64,000 nucleotides of DNA from Zygnema cylindricum (taxonomy: Eukaryota > Streptophyta > Zygnematophyceae > Zygnematales > Zygnemataceae). Of the stretch, positions 12,745 through 23,697 are shown piece by piece (the first letter of the stretch is position 1; each line of letters begins with the position of its first letter). The notes beneath the pieces were generated by a model. That model did no database searches and had not been told where the DNA came from. It saw nothing but the letters and a program-made list of their open reading frames with translations. Position numbers and translations under genes: made by a program. The DNA is taken from positions 124,001 through 188,000 of the forward strand of contig JBBHKE010000276.1 of assembly GCA_037447655.1 (NCBI GenBank), read 5' to 3'.

Positions 12745-12876
12745 AAGTGCATGAAAAATTTGGGCACCACGAAGCTACGTAGCAAGATGTCGGTGGCCTT
12801 CTAGTGAGGGGTGTTAAAGCATTTTTTATATATCATGTGATTTCCTCTAAAAATGCCATTGTCTCTAACTACTTGT

Positions 12877-13840
12877 TGTTTAAAAAATGATATTTTATAT
12901 TCCAACTCTTATGGTCTATGAGCTTACTACAGTCCTCATACGTGTCGTAGTCACTATGGACTGGCAGGCAGCCATGGTTGTCTCAGGCAGAGAAGGAGAC
13001 AGGCATAGGAAGTAGGAGACATAGCCCCTTGCAAAATGTAGGTGCCAAGGATAGGAGTTGATATCCTCTCGGATAATTAACGGCGTAGCCGTTATCCTTA
13101 TCCATTAGGTCTTGGTAAATCGAAACATATTTTGGGTTTGATAACTATTTAAAGTGTGACGCGGAGGCATATTTCATTTAACATATTACGGGACGAAGTG
13201 AACATAAAACATACTAGACCACACGAAATAAAATATCGCACGACATAAACGAAACAACATCAAATTTCAACGGACAAAATTAAATGTTGTTCGTGATCGA
13301 CAGCTCGTAAAGGCGACAAAGTTACGCACAAGATATTTGGCGGTTTGTGAGCTAATTTCGGCGAACGACACGTGGCAATCTAGGATTAGATACGTGATAT
13401 TACTGAGGGAGCAATTACGGCTCGAAACTGACACGCGTCAGCAGAGCGGCCATGGCGTACTATGGTCGAACAAGAAGTTCAGCGCTACGTGTACATTCTT
13501 GTACCTTACAGTCTTTTTATTTGCTAAGGTACACTAGTAGTAGGTTCAGAGAGAGGGATTAAGACTTAGAAAAATTTAGGTTTCCATAATTTAGGTTTCC
13601 ATCTCTCTCCCAGAGTGCATCTGTATTTATAGGCCATCTTTGGCCAGCCATTAATTAATGCTTAGGTGAGCAATTTCAGTGATTTTTTTTGATGCGGACT
13701 CAAGGGGGTTCAAGCTACACAAGGGTGTAGTCGTGCCAGGGTGAAACTTATTTATTGCCAAAGTCAAAAGTGCAAATATTATCATAGAGGCTTGATATAA
13801 GCTGGACATTTTGTGGACCAATCGAGGTCACACAATTACA
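12877..13840 (+). repeat. 5' LTR of Copia element E
   Basis: 964 bp, starting TGTTTAAAAAATGATATTTT and ending ACACAATTACA. It has a TGTATTTATAGGCC TATA-like segment near 13,620 and an ACACGTGGC G-box near 13,366. The primer-binding site follows directly. Confidence 0.85.
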
Positions 13841-13855
13841 GGTTATGGACCCACA
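13841..13855 (+). promoter_or_regulatory. Primer-binding site of element E
   Basis: GGTTATGGACCCACA abuts the LTR. It differs by one base from GGTTATGGGCCCACC in other copies. The consensus complements the anticodon stem-loop of initiator tRNA-Met, not its 3' end, which implies priming by a tRNA half-molecule as in Drosophila copia. Confidence 0.8.
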
Positions 13856-13914
13856 CTCTAGGGTGCCCATTTTCAATGGAACACGGTTCATATACTGGGA
13901 AACCATGATGAGGG

Positions 13915-14908
13915 TGTTGAAAAATGGTATTTTATATTTTATCGCTTATGGTCTATGAGCTTACTACAGTCTTTATACTTGTCGTAGTCACTAGGTACTG
14001 TCCTTATATTTGTTGTAGTCACTAGGACTGGCAGTTAGCCATGGTTGTCTTAGGCTGAAAAGGAGACAGGCATAAGAAGTAGGAGACATAGCCCTTTGCA
14101 AAATACAGGTTTCGAACGGAATTGAACCTATGACCTTTCGCATAATGGCCGGCGTAGCGGATGTCCTTATCCACTACGTCTTGGTAAATCGATGTACATG
14201 TTAGATTTGATAAAGATTTAAAGTGTGACGTGGCGGCATACTTTATTTAACCTATTACGGGATATGTGTACATAAAACGTACAAGACCACACGAAATAAA
14301 GTATCGCACAAAATAAACAAAACAACGTCGAATTTCTACGAACGAAATTAAATGTTGTTCGCGATCGACGGCTTGTAAAGGCGTCAAAATTACGGAGAAG
14401 ACAATTGGCGGTTTGTAACAAAATGTCGGCAGATGACACGTGGCAAGCTAGGATTAGATAGCGGATATTACGGATGGAGCAACTACGGCTCGGGAAGTGA
14501 CACGCATCAAGGGAGCCGACATGCCGTACTATGGCCATACAAGAAGTACAACGCTACTTGTACCTTCTTGTACCTTACAGTCTTTTTATTGGCTAAGTTA
14601 CACTAGTAATAGGTTCAGTGAGAGTGATAAGGACTTAGAAAAATTTAGGTTTCTGCCTCTCTCCCAGAGTGTTTCTGTATTTATAGGTCATCTTTGGCCA
14701 ACCATAACTTAATGCTCGGGGGAGCAGTTCATTGATTGTTTTCGCTAGGGACTTAGAGGAGTCAAGGCTACACAAGGGTGTAGTTGGTCAGAGTTTTTGG
14801 CGGCCAGGGTGGCACTTATTCATTGCCAAAGTCAAAAGTGCAAATATTATCCTAGAGGCTTCATATAAGTTGGACATTATGTGGACCAATGAAGATCACA
14901 GAATTAGA
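13915..14908 (+). repeat. Solo LTR inserted in gag of element E
   Basis: TGTTGAAAAATGG... to ...AGAATTAGA (994 bp) interrupts the first gag codons of E. The 5-bp duplication GAGGG is exact on both sides (13,910-13,914 and 14,909-14,913), and the gag reading resumes after it. It belongs to the same subfamily as E. Antisense to it, GGTTCAATTCC (14,118-14,128) and TAGTGGATAAG (14,166-14,176) match the Pol III B and A boxes. Confidence 0.9.
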
Positions 14909-14913
14909 GAGGG

Positions 14914-15723
14914 GTGCATTGTTTGAAAAACGGCTAAAGAGCATTCTGAGCGGTCGTGTGCGTCGGCCAACTACAAAATTGGGAGTTCCACCAGGGTTTG
15001 GAGGATCTCGATTCACAGGAGGATTTGCGGATACAGAGGTGGTAGAATATGTTGGAGAAAGCATCAACTCAGACACAGGGAAATAAAAGGGGAAGGAGAA
15101 TCTCACACTAATGTCTACTGGATCCGTTTCGATAGTAGATGTTCAGAAAATCGAGGCAAATGATCTTGAAATCTGGGATTTCAACAACACCATGGCGACT
15201 CATTTTATTCTCGGGCGTCTCACTCAAGCAGTTGCTACACCTCATCTTCATGTGGATAGGGCGGACGAGTTGTGGGAGGCTCTTGTCAACATTTACAAGA
15301 GTGGTACGATTGAGGAGCAGAAGCTGGCTGATCAAAAGGTACAGGCATATGGGTACAAAGGGGGAAAGATGTAAGACTTTTGAAATGACTTGGCCGGGTT
15401 ATTTATGGAGTTGGAGAGTGCAAGGAAAAGGGAGACCGAGAAAGAGAAGGTGAACACTTTGTTGATGAAACTCCCAGATGACTAGGAAAACATTGTTAAT
15501 AAAGTTCAGGATTTGCTAGATTATAAATGGATCTGGAACTCTGTTGTGGGAATGATTTTGGTTTGAAAAAGCACAATTGAGATTCCGAGAGGAGGAAAGA
15601 GTGTGCAAGCATTGACTACTGGAACTAACTAGGGCGATAAGGATTCCAAGAAACCTTATGGAAATTTTGGTGGAGGAGGAAGAGGAAACCAATCCGGATC
15701 TGGATTGAGGCCTCCGAAGGGGC
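14914..15723 (+). pseudogene. Copia element E, gag (degenerate)
   Basis: Gag begins with ATGATGAGGG at 13,904, is split by the solo LTR, and continues here. It encodes the N-terminal GALFEKR segment, a variable linker, and the capsid-like (UBN2/Retrotran_gag_2) region with FNNTMATHFILGRL and LADQKVQAYGYKG. Stops lie at 15,084-15,086, 15,372-15,374 and 15,483, with frame changes between them. The gag-pol junction is a single frame, as is usual in Copia. Confidence 0.85.
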
Positions 15724-17403
15724 TTGTGTCAAAATTATGAAAGAGCCAAGGGAAGGAAAAGCCGAAGATGTCTGGCCTGTCACTTTTGTAAGAATCCGGG
15801 ACATAACATGGCGGAGTGTAGTAACCTATTAGAGTTGAGGTTGATGGAGGGACAGACTAGAAAATCAGCCAAAGGAAAGAATAAGGTGTTTGTGGCAACA
15901 AAAGTTATGGGAGAGGATTCCGATGAGGACGATGGAGAACTTCTCCTCAATGAGGAGCTGGAGGTGAAAAGGGAGCCGGAGATTCCAAAGAGGCAAAAGT
16001 GTGTTTTCGGTGGAGTTAGATTAGCTCTTAAAGAAGGATGGATTATTAATTCAGGAGCCTCTATGCATATGTGTAGAGAAAAACCATTGTTTACCAAAAT
16101 GAGAAAAATCCCCACTGTAGAGTTAGAGTATAGGAATGGGAGAATAGTGACCACTAGTTTAGTGGGATCTGTGGAATTGAGAGTCTTGGTTGATGGTAAG
16201 ACATCCATAGTCACTTTCTCGAATGTTCTTTTTATTCCAGAGTTGAACAAGAATCTTATCTCTACGTCGGACTTAGATGATAAGGGTTTTGAGACTAGTA
16301 CTAAGAAAGGATTCTTTGTTGCTAGCTATGAGAATTTAGTGTACTTCACAGCTGAAAAGGGTAGCCAAGGAATGTTTAGACTGAATTTGGGTAATGGGAT
16401 GACACAAGTTTACTATGCCGGTGTAATTGACTTAATGATGTGGCATAAAAGATTGGGACATGTGCATCTAGATAGATTGAAAGAAATGAAGAAAATCAGT
16501 GTAGTTGAGGGAATGCATTTTGGAGATAATGAGACCTTGGATGATTGTAGTGGATGTGCTCAAGGCAAGGCCCATAGATTGCCTTTCCCAAAAACCGCAA
16601 CATATAAGGGTGAAAAGGTCTTAGATTTGATTCATACTGACATATGGGGACCGGCCAAAGTGCCATCAGTTGGAGCGAAAAGTTTTATGCTTACTATCAC
16701 TAGTGATTGGTCTAGATACAAAAGAGTATATATCTTGAAAAAAAAATGTGGGGCTACGGCTTATTTTAAAGAGTATAAAGCATGGAGTGAGAAGCTTCAT
16801 GAGACACTTATAAAGAGAGTGAGGAGTGATAATGGGGGGGAATAAAATTCTAATGAGTTTGAGGATTTTTTGAAAGAGGAAGGGGTTCAACACCAATAGA
16901 CTATTCCAAAGAACCCATAACAAAACAGTGTAGCTGAGAGACTAAATCGGACATTAAGTGATAGTGCCCGTTGTATGTTATCACATAAAAATATAACAAG
17001 AAGTTTTTGGGCAGAAGCTATGAATTGTGCTAACTATCTCAAAAATAGGGTCATTACCTCAGCGGTAAAAAGACAAACACCTTATGTTAGATGGACCAGG
17101 AGAAAACCTAATATTTCACACTTAAAGGTGTTAGAAAGTCAAGTGTTTAGTCTAAACACAGAAAAATCTGATTGGAAGTTATATGCAAGGGGAAAGCCGG
17201 GATACCTACTTGGGTATGATGAAAATGTAAAGGGATATAGAGTTTATGATCTCGGAAAACAAGACATCATTCTAGTAAAACACTTGGTAGTCATGGATGA
17301 CGGAAAGTCCATAGATCCCTTTAAATATACTAAACCGGTTAAAATTAGAATTGAATCCGAAAATGAGTTGGATTCAGATTCTTCTAACCGAACTCCGGTT
17401 TAG
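15724..17403 (+). pseudogene. Copia element E, zinc knuckle, protease and integrase
   Basis: The order is a CCHC knuckle CHFCKNPGHNMAEC (about 15,778-15,819), protease (WIINSGASMHMC, Asn codon at 16,048-16,050 in place of the catalytic Asp), GAG-pre-integrase (WHKRLGHVHLDRL, then CSGCAQGKAHRLPFP) and integrase (HTDIWGP, then SDNGGE). The frame is open from 15,724 to 16,845, where extra G bases in a GGGGGGG run and a stop break it. It reopens at 16,975 (integrase C-terminal region) and ends at a TAG at 17,401-17,403. That stop is made by a 55-bp tandem duplication (17,347-17,456). Confidence 0.9.
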
Positions 17404-17495
17404 AATTGAATCCGAAAATGAGTTGGATTCAGATTCTTCTAACCGAACTCTGGTTCAGCCTGACTTTGTAGAGGAAGAGAAAAAACTGAGCGAGA

Positions 17496-18434
17496 GTGAC
17501 CCTCTCTTGGAGTCACAGCTTCCGATTTAAAGAGGAAGAAAACGAGGAAAGATTGGAAATGGATGATAAACGTCCGGAGATGGACTCCACGGATAGGGGA
17601 GAAGATGAATTCGTTGAGAGAAACCAGAGATTACCCTCCATTCCAGCATCGGAGTTTGAAAGAGGAAAGAGGAGCAGCAAGAGACATCAAGAGAAACAAG
17701 TGAACAACAAGGTAACTAAGACTTACTCGAAAGCAATTAATAGTTCAGAACGTAGTAGATGGATGTTAGCCATTAATGATGAGATGGCTTCCATTAAAGA
17801 AGCAAACACATGGGAGCTAGTGGATTGTCCTCCGGACAGACAGCCGATAGGATGCAAGTGGGAATTTAAGTTGAAACTCAATTTGGATAACACTATCGAG
17901 CGATACAAGGCCAGATTCTTCGCTCCGGTTGTTAGATTTCCCTCTGTCCAAATTCTACTCAGTCTAGCGGCAGCCGAAGACATGGAAGTGCACCAGATGG
18001 ACATCAAAACGGCTTTCTTACACGGAGAATTAGAAGAAGAGATCTTCATGCGGCAGCCGGAAGGATTTGTGGAGAAAGGAGAAGAAAGTAAGGTGTGCAG
18101 ATTGATCAAGTCTCTTTATGGACTAAAGCAAACTCCGCGCCAATGGAACAAGAAGTTGGACGAGTTTTTGACGAGTTTGGGATATACCCGAATCAATTCA
18201 GATCATTCCATTTATCTATTTGAGGATGAGGAAGGTATAATTTTCATTGCCATCTATGTTGATGATTTGCTTGTTTTGAGTAAATCAATGAAGAAAATTA
18301 ATGGATTGAAAAAAGATCTAAAGAGTAGATTTGAAATGAAGGACTTGGAAGAGGCAAAGTACATTTTGGGAATTCATATGGAAAGGGATAGAGAGAAAAG
18401 AACAATTAGGCTAACACAAAAAGAACTACTATGA
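17496..18434 (+). pseudogene. Copia element E, reverse transcriptase
   Basis: The RT is open for 312 codons. It has CKWEFKLKLN, MDIKTAFLHGELEEEIFM, LIKSLYGLKQ, and the catalytic YVDD at 18,255-18,266. About 16 residues are missing between YKAR and FAPVV, where element B has the VAKGFTQKEGIDYEET segment; this in-frame deletion removes part of the fingers. A stop at 18,432-18,434 separates RT from the RNase H part that follows in the same element. Confidence 0.92.
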
Positions 18435-18437
18435 AAT

Positions 18438-19250
18438 ATGCTTGAAAATTTTCAAATAGATAAAGCAAATAGTTGTACAACTCCCATGGATTTTAAAAAG
18501 GGAAATGGGGGGAGCTCACAAGGGGGGATCTTAATCTTAGATAATGATATAGGACCAGAGGAAAGTGAGTGTACGCAAACTATTTCGTACAGACAAGTTG
18601 TCGCTAGTTTGATCTATTTTATGAACTGTACTCGTCCTGGTATAACAGCAGCTGTAGGGATATTAAATAGGAGTTTGAATGATCCAAGGAAGAAAGATTG
18701 GGAAGAGGCCAAAAGGGTCATGCAATACTTGATAGGAACGAGAGATCTGTGGTTGCATTTGGGAGGGGATAATACTGACATCACCACTTGGAGTGATGCC
18801 AGTTATGGGGATGTTTCGATGAGGAGGTGTACTTCTGGGTATGTGTTATATATTGGGAATGGGGCTTGCTATTGGAGCAGCAAGCAACAAAAGGTGATTG
18901 CTCAGTCCACCATGGAAGCTGAGTATATGGCCTCGTGTTCAGCTGTGAAAGAATTAATGTGGGTGAAATCCTTGCTTCAAGAACTTGGATATATCAAGAA
19001 TGGAGTGCAAAAGATATTTTGTGATAATCAAGTTGCGATTGCAATTGTGGCAAACCCCAAGCATCACTTTAAAGCAAAGCATATGGATATTCGTTTGAGC
19101 TTTGTTAGGGAGAATGTTGAGAAAAAAATAATTAGTTTGAAATATAGACCGGATGGAGAAATGGTAGCAGATATGATGACTAAGCCGGTTCCTTCTCCCA
19201 AATTGATATTCTGTAGGGAGAAGTGTGAACTGAAGCTAAAGATAGACTAA
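18438..19250 (+). pseudogene. Copia element E, RT connection and RNase H
   Basis: 270 open codons cover the RT thumb/connection (YRQVVASLIYFMNCTRP) and RNase H (TTWSDASYGD, STMEAEYMASCSAVKE, CDNQVAIAI, HMDIRLSF), ending EMVADMMTKPVPSPKL...ID. It is the best preserved RNase H in the window. The polypurine tract AAATATAAAGGGAG and the 3' LTR follow. Confidence 0.93.
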
Positions 19251-19263
19251 AATATAAAGGGAG

Positions 19264-19328
19264 TGTTGAAAAATGGTATTTTATACTCTATCTCTTATGG
19301 TCTATAAGCTTACTACTGTCTTCATACT
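19264..19328 (+). repeat. 3' LTR of element E, first fragment
   Basis: It starts TGTTGAAAAATGGTATTTTA after the polypurine tract and breaks off after 65 bp, where solo LTR F begins. Confidence 0.82.
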
Positions 19329-20367
19329 TGAGTTGAAATTAATAGATTTCTAGAATATTTTCTAGGTATAAATATGTAGTAATAAAAGGAAAAGAATAGG
19401 GCGGACAACCTGCCTCCACCACCTCTCTCTAGCCCCCATACTTGTTGTAGTCACTGAAGGATAGAGAGGGTGGTTGAACCATGGCTACCTTAGTTCAATA
19501 GGCAGTTATTTTTAGTAGGTTACTAAAAAGAATCCTGACGGACCCAGGACTTGATCCCGATACCTGCCGTCCGTCAAGTTGGCCGGTAGCGGGTAGCTTT
19601 ATTATATTAGACTAGGGCCAATGCTAAATGCTAAAGGGTATAATAGATATATATTTATTTGAGAGTGAACGAGTTCATTTAACTGAAAGTGTATACGGCA
19701 TGCATAGATACAGTTTTGTAAAGTACGAAGTACGATACTATTTCGAAACGGATACCACGCATTTTGTTTCAAAAGCGAAACAAATACTACACAAGTATTT
19801 ATGACGACTGATATTGCATTTTGGTTCATATCCAACGGCGCACATCATCGCCGGGATCCCGGAATGGTCACTTTGGCATTTAGTGACGTGGCATGACCTG
19901 GCGCCACGTGGAGAGATAACATTCGGTCGCGGGAATTCCGAGGAACGTACGGACGAGTTAAAAGTGGACACGCGTCCGCTTAATAGCCTTGTCGTACATA
20001 GGCTGTACAAAGGGTACATCGGCAAGAGTACTTTTTGGTACGGTACAGTATTATGATTGGTCCGTACTTTAGTGGATAGGAGTTATTAGAGGGAATCAGG
20101 ACTTAGTAAATTTTGGTAGGTGGTCACCTCTCTCTTTTAGAGTTTGTACAAATTGGCATTTTTACTGCCTCATAACTTATCGTCTGGTTGAGCGTTTTCA
20201 GAGATTTTTTTTCCTACGGACTCAAAAGAGTCCACACTACACAAGGGTGCTGACAGATTGTCTGCTTGTCTGCTTGGGTAGCAGTGGTTGCCATTGAAAT
20301 TGGGTTAGTTAATAACTATCTAGAGGCTTCTTGAATTTTGTAGTCCAATATAGGACACAGAATTGCA
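19329..20367 (+). repeat. Solo LTR F inside the 3' LTR of element E
   Basis: It has the start TTGAAATTAATAGATTTC and the end CACAGAATTGCA, the same subfamily as LTR L (61,661-62,688). The first bases are altered (TGAG instead of TG), and no clean target duplication is left. About 1,039 bp, with no internal sequence. Confidence 0.78.
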
Positions 20368-20810
20368 GTTGTAGTCACTAGGGACTGGCAGGTAGCCATG
20401 GCTGTCTCAGGCAGAGAAGGAGACAGACATAAGAAGTAGGAGACATAGCCCCTTGCAAAATATGGGTTCCGAAGATGGGAATTGAACCTATGACCTCTCA
20501 GATAATGGTCGGCGTAGCCGATGTTCTTATCCACTAGGTCTTGGTAAATCGATATAAATATGGGTTTGATAAAGATTTAAAGTGTGACGTGGCAGCATAC
20601 TTGAATCAACATATTACGGGACGTAGTGGACATAAAACATACTAGACCGCACGAAATAAAGTATCGCACAAAATAAACGAAACAACATCGAATTTCAACG
20701 GACGAAATTAAATGTTGCTCGCGATCGACGGCTGGCAGAGGCGCCGAAATTACGGAGAAGACATTTGGCGGTCTGTAAGAAAATGTCGGCGGATGACACG
20801 TGGCAAGCTA
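20368..20810 (+). repeat. 3' LTR of element E, second fragment
   Basis: E's LTR resumes after F (GTAGTCACTAGGGACTGGCA) and runs to 20,810, where LTR G begins. It holds the clearest antisense tRNA-like segment: GGTTCAATTCC (20,478-20,488) and TAGTGGATAAG (20,526-20,536), read on the minus strand. Confidence 0.8.
20478..20536 (-). other. tRNA-like A-box/B-box segment, antisense within LTR
   Basis: On the minus strand TAGTGGATAAG fits the A-box TRGYNNANNNG at every position. 37 bp later GGTTCAATTCC fits the B-box GGTTCRANNCC at every position. The spacing is that of a tRNA gene. The anticodon arm is collapsed and no acceptor stem is seen, so it is a tRNA-derived relic or a Pol III promoter rather than a working tRNA. 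The same segment lies in other LTRs here. Confidence 0.6.
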
Positions 20811-21965
20811 TATTGAAAACTGGTATTTTTATATTCTATCTTCTTAGTCAACCTTTGAGCATCCTACTGTTCTTATACTTGTCTTAGTCACCGAGAACTG
20901 ACAGACATTTATAGTTGCCTCAGACAGATGAGAAGACAGAAAAAAAAACAGGCAAAAGACAAGGTTCCTGCAAAATATAGGTTGTCAGGGATAGGATTTG
21001 ATCTTATGACCTCCGAAAGAAAGCCTTACGGAGTAGCAGCAAGCCTTAGCCGGTAGATCTTGATGAAACAATCTACTCAAAGTATTTGTTAAATATTTAA
21101 ATGATAACGCGGCAAGAATTCCACTTAACGACTTACGAAACGAAACGAAACGAAACGAAACATGGAAACATGTGGTACCGCATGAAATACAGTACCGCGC
21201 GAAATGAACGAAACATCATTTTATTTCAACGGACGAAATTACATGTCGTTTCGCGATCAACCGTTCGGGAAGAAAATCGGAATTTTAACAGTCAACAAAA
21301 AATGATGACCGTCGAAATTCAACGGTCAACACAAAACGATGACTGGTGAATTTCAACGATCAATATTTTTTGCCGCGTCATTAGATCGAACGGCTGACAT
21401 TAATCGCCGGAATAGGAATGGACGGCACGCGTGAGTGCCGGCATACCGGAATGGTTTTTTGGCAGTACTTCGCCAAAGTGGAGGGGATATGACACTTGGC
21501 ATCATCCTATAGGATGTGCGAGAAGAATGTGACAAAATGGCAACGACCTATATGCCACGTGGCATACCGAGAGTGGTACCAAATAATTCCGTACATAAAG
21601 TATCACGGCTAACGTACTTTGTATATACATTATTTAGTGTATGATGGTTTTTTGATTGGTCTAAAGGAACTGTGAGTAGGTTCTTAGGACTTAGACATTT
21701 TTTTAGAAAGCCCACTCTCCCAAAGGCCATCTATATAAATTTGTTGTCTTTGAACAACCATAACTTAATACTCCGGTGAGAAAATTCAATGATTATTTTT
21801 GTTGCGGGCTCGCGGGAGTCTACGCTACACAGAGGTGTAGTTGGTCAGAGTTTTTTCCTGCCAGGGTGGCACTTATTCATTACCAAAGTCAAAAGTGCAA
21901 ATATTATCGTAGAAGCTTCATATAAGCAAGACATTCAGTGTACCAATGGAGGTCACATAATTACA
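20811..21965 (+). repeat. 5' LTR of Copia element G
   Basis: It starts TATTGAAAACTGGTATTTTT (TG mutated to TA) and ends CATAATTACA (1,155 bp). The primer-binding site follows at 21,966 in mutated form (AGTTATAGGCCCACC). It includes a short AACGAAACGAAACGAAACG tandem run near 21,138. Confidence 0.82.
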
Positions 21966-23697
21966 AGTTATAGGCCCACCCTCTAGATGCCTATTTTCAA
22001 TTGAACAGGGTTCATTTATTGAGAAACGATGATGAGGGGTGCATTGTTTGAAAAACGGCTATGGGGCATTGTGAATGGTCATGTGCATGGGCCATCCGCA
22101 AAATTGGGAGTTCCACCGAGGTTTCGAGTATCTCGATTCACAGGAGGATCTGCGAGAGCAGAGGAAGCAGAGGATGTTGGAGAAAGCATTGTGTCGGACA
22201 CAGGGAAGGAGAAGGGGAAGGAGAAACTCACACCGATGGCTAGTGGATCGGTTCTGGTAGCAAATGTTCAAAAAACCGAGGCAAATGATAGTGAAATCTG
22301 GGATTTAAACAATACCGTAGCGACTCATTTTATTCTCAAGCGTCTCACTCAAGCAGTGGCTACACGCCATCTACATGTGGACTGAGCACACGAGTTGTGG
22401 GAGGCTTTTGTCAACATTTACAAGAGCGGTACAATTCAGCAGCAGAAGTTGGCGGATCAGAAGGTACAAGCATATGTATACAAAGGGGGGAAGATGTTAG
22501 ACATTTGTAATGACTTGGCCGAGTTATTTATGGAGTTGGAGAGTGCAACAAAGAGGGAGACAGAGAAAGAGAAGGTGAATACTTTGTTAATGAAACTTCC
22601 AGATGATTATGAAAACATTGTCAATAGGGTGAAAACATTGTCAATAGGGTTCTGGACTTGCCAGATCATCGATGGATTTGGAACTTCGTTGGAGGGATGA
22701 TTTTGGTTCAGGAAAGCACAATTGAGATTCGGAGAGGAGGAAAGAGTGTTCAAGCATTAGCTGCTGAAACTAATTGGGGGGATAAGGATTCTAAGAAACC
22801 TTATGGAAACTTTGGTGGAGGAGGAAGAGGAAACCATGACGGGTATGGATCAAGGCCTCCGAAGGGGCTTTGTCACTTTTGTAAGATGCCGCGACATTAC
22901 ATGGCGGAGTGTAATAAACTGACAGAGTTGAGATTGAAGGAGGAACAGGTCGAAAAACTAGCCTCAAGGAAAAAGAAGGCATTTGTGGCAACGTAAGTCA
23001 TCGAAGAGGATTCTGATGAGGACTATGGAGAACTCCTCAATGAGGAGTTGGAGGTGAAAGGTGAGCCGGAGATTCCAAGGAGGCAAAAGTTTGCTTTTGG
23101 TGGAGTAATAGAAGCTCCTAAAGAAGGATGGATTATTAATTCAGGAGCCTCCATGCATATGTGTAGAGAAAAACCATTATTTACCAAAATGAGAAAGATC
23201 CTTACTGTAGAGATAGAGTATGGGGATGGGAGAATAGTGACCACTAATTCAATCATATCAGTGGATTTGAGGGTCTTAGTTGATGGTAAGACATCTATAG
23301 TCACTTTCTTTGATGTTCTTTTTATTCCAGAGTTGAACAAAAATCTTATCTCTACGTCGGTCTGAAAGATGATATGGGTTTTGAGACTAATACCAAAAAA
23401 AGAGTCTTTGTTGCTAGCTATGAGAATGAAATGTACTTCAAAGCTGAAAAGGGTAGCCATGGAATTTTTTGGTTGAATTTGAGTAATGGAAAGACGGGAG
23501 TTTACTATGCTAGTGTAAGTGATTTGATGATGAGGCATAAAAGATTGGGACATGTGCATCTAGATAGATTGAAGGAAATTAAAAAAATAGGTGTAGTTGA
23601 GGGAATACTTTTTGGAGACAATGAGACTTTGGATGATTGTAGTGGATGTGCTCAAGGAAAGATCCAGAGGTTGCCTTTTCCAAAAGCTGCAATATAT
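21966..23697 (+). pseudogene. Copia element G, truncated gag-protease-GAGpre
   Basis: Gag starts ATGATGAGGGGTGCATTG at 22,029 and is interrupted by a TGA at 22,383-22,385. A 20-bp tandem duplication near 22,610-22,650 shifts the frame. A CCHC knuckle CHFCKMPRHYMAEC is near 22,871, and the protease reads WIINSGASMHMC with Asn at 23,138-23,140. GAG-pre-integrase follows (RHKRLGHVHLDRL, CSGCAQGK). Copia similarity stops abruptly at about 23,697, just before integrase, so the catalytic integrase, RT, RNase H and 3' LTR are absent. Confidence 0.88.

Noticed and set aside
17723-18109. Antisense open frames opposite Copia pol
   Set aside because: Similar antisense frames recur opposite every pol copy; they mirror RT codon bias.
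20478-20536. Functional tRNA gene
   Set aside because: A and B boxes fit, but the anticodon arm is collapsed and no acceptor stem pairs; kept only as a tRNA-like relic.
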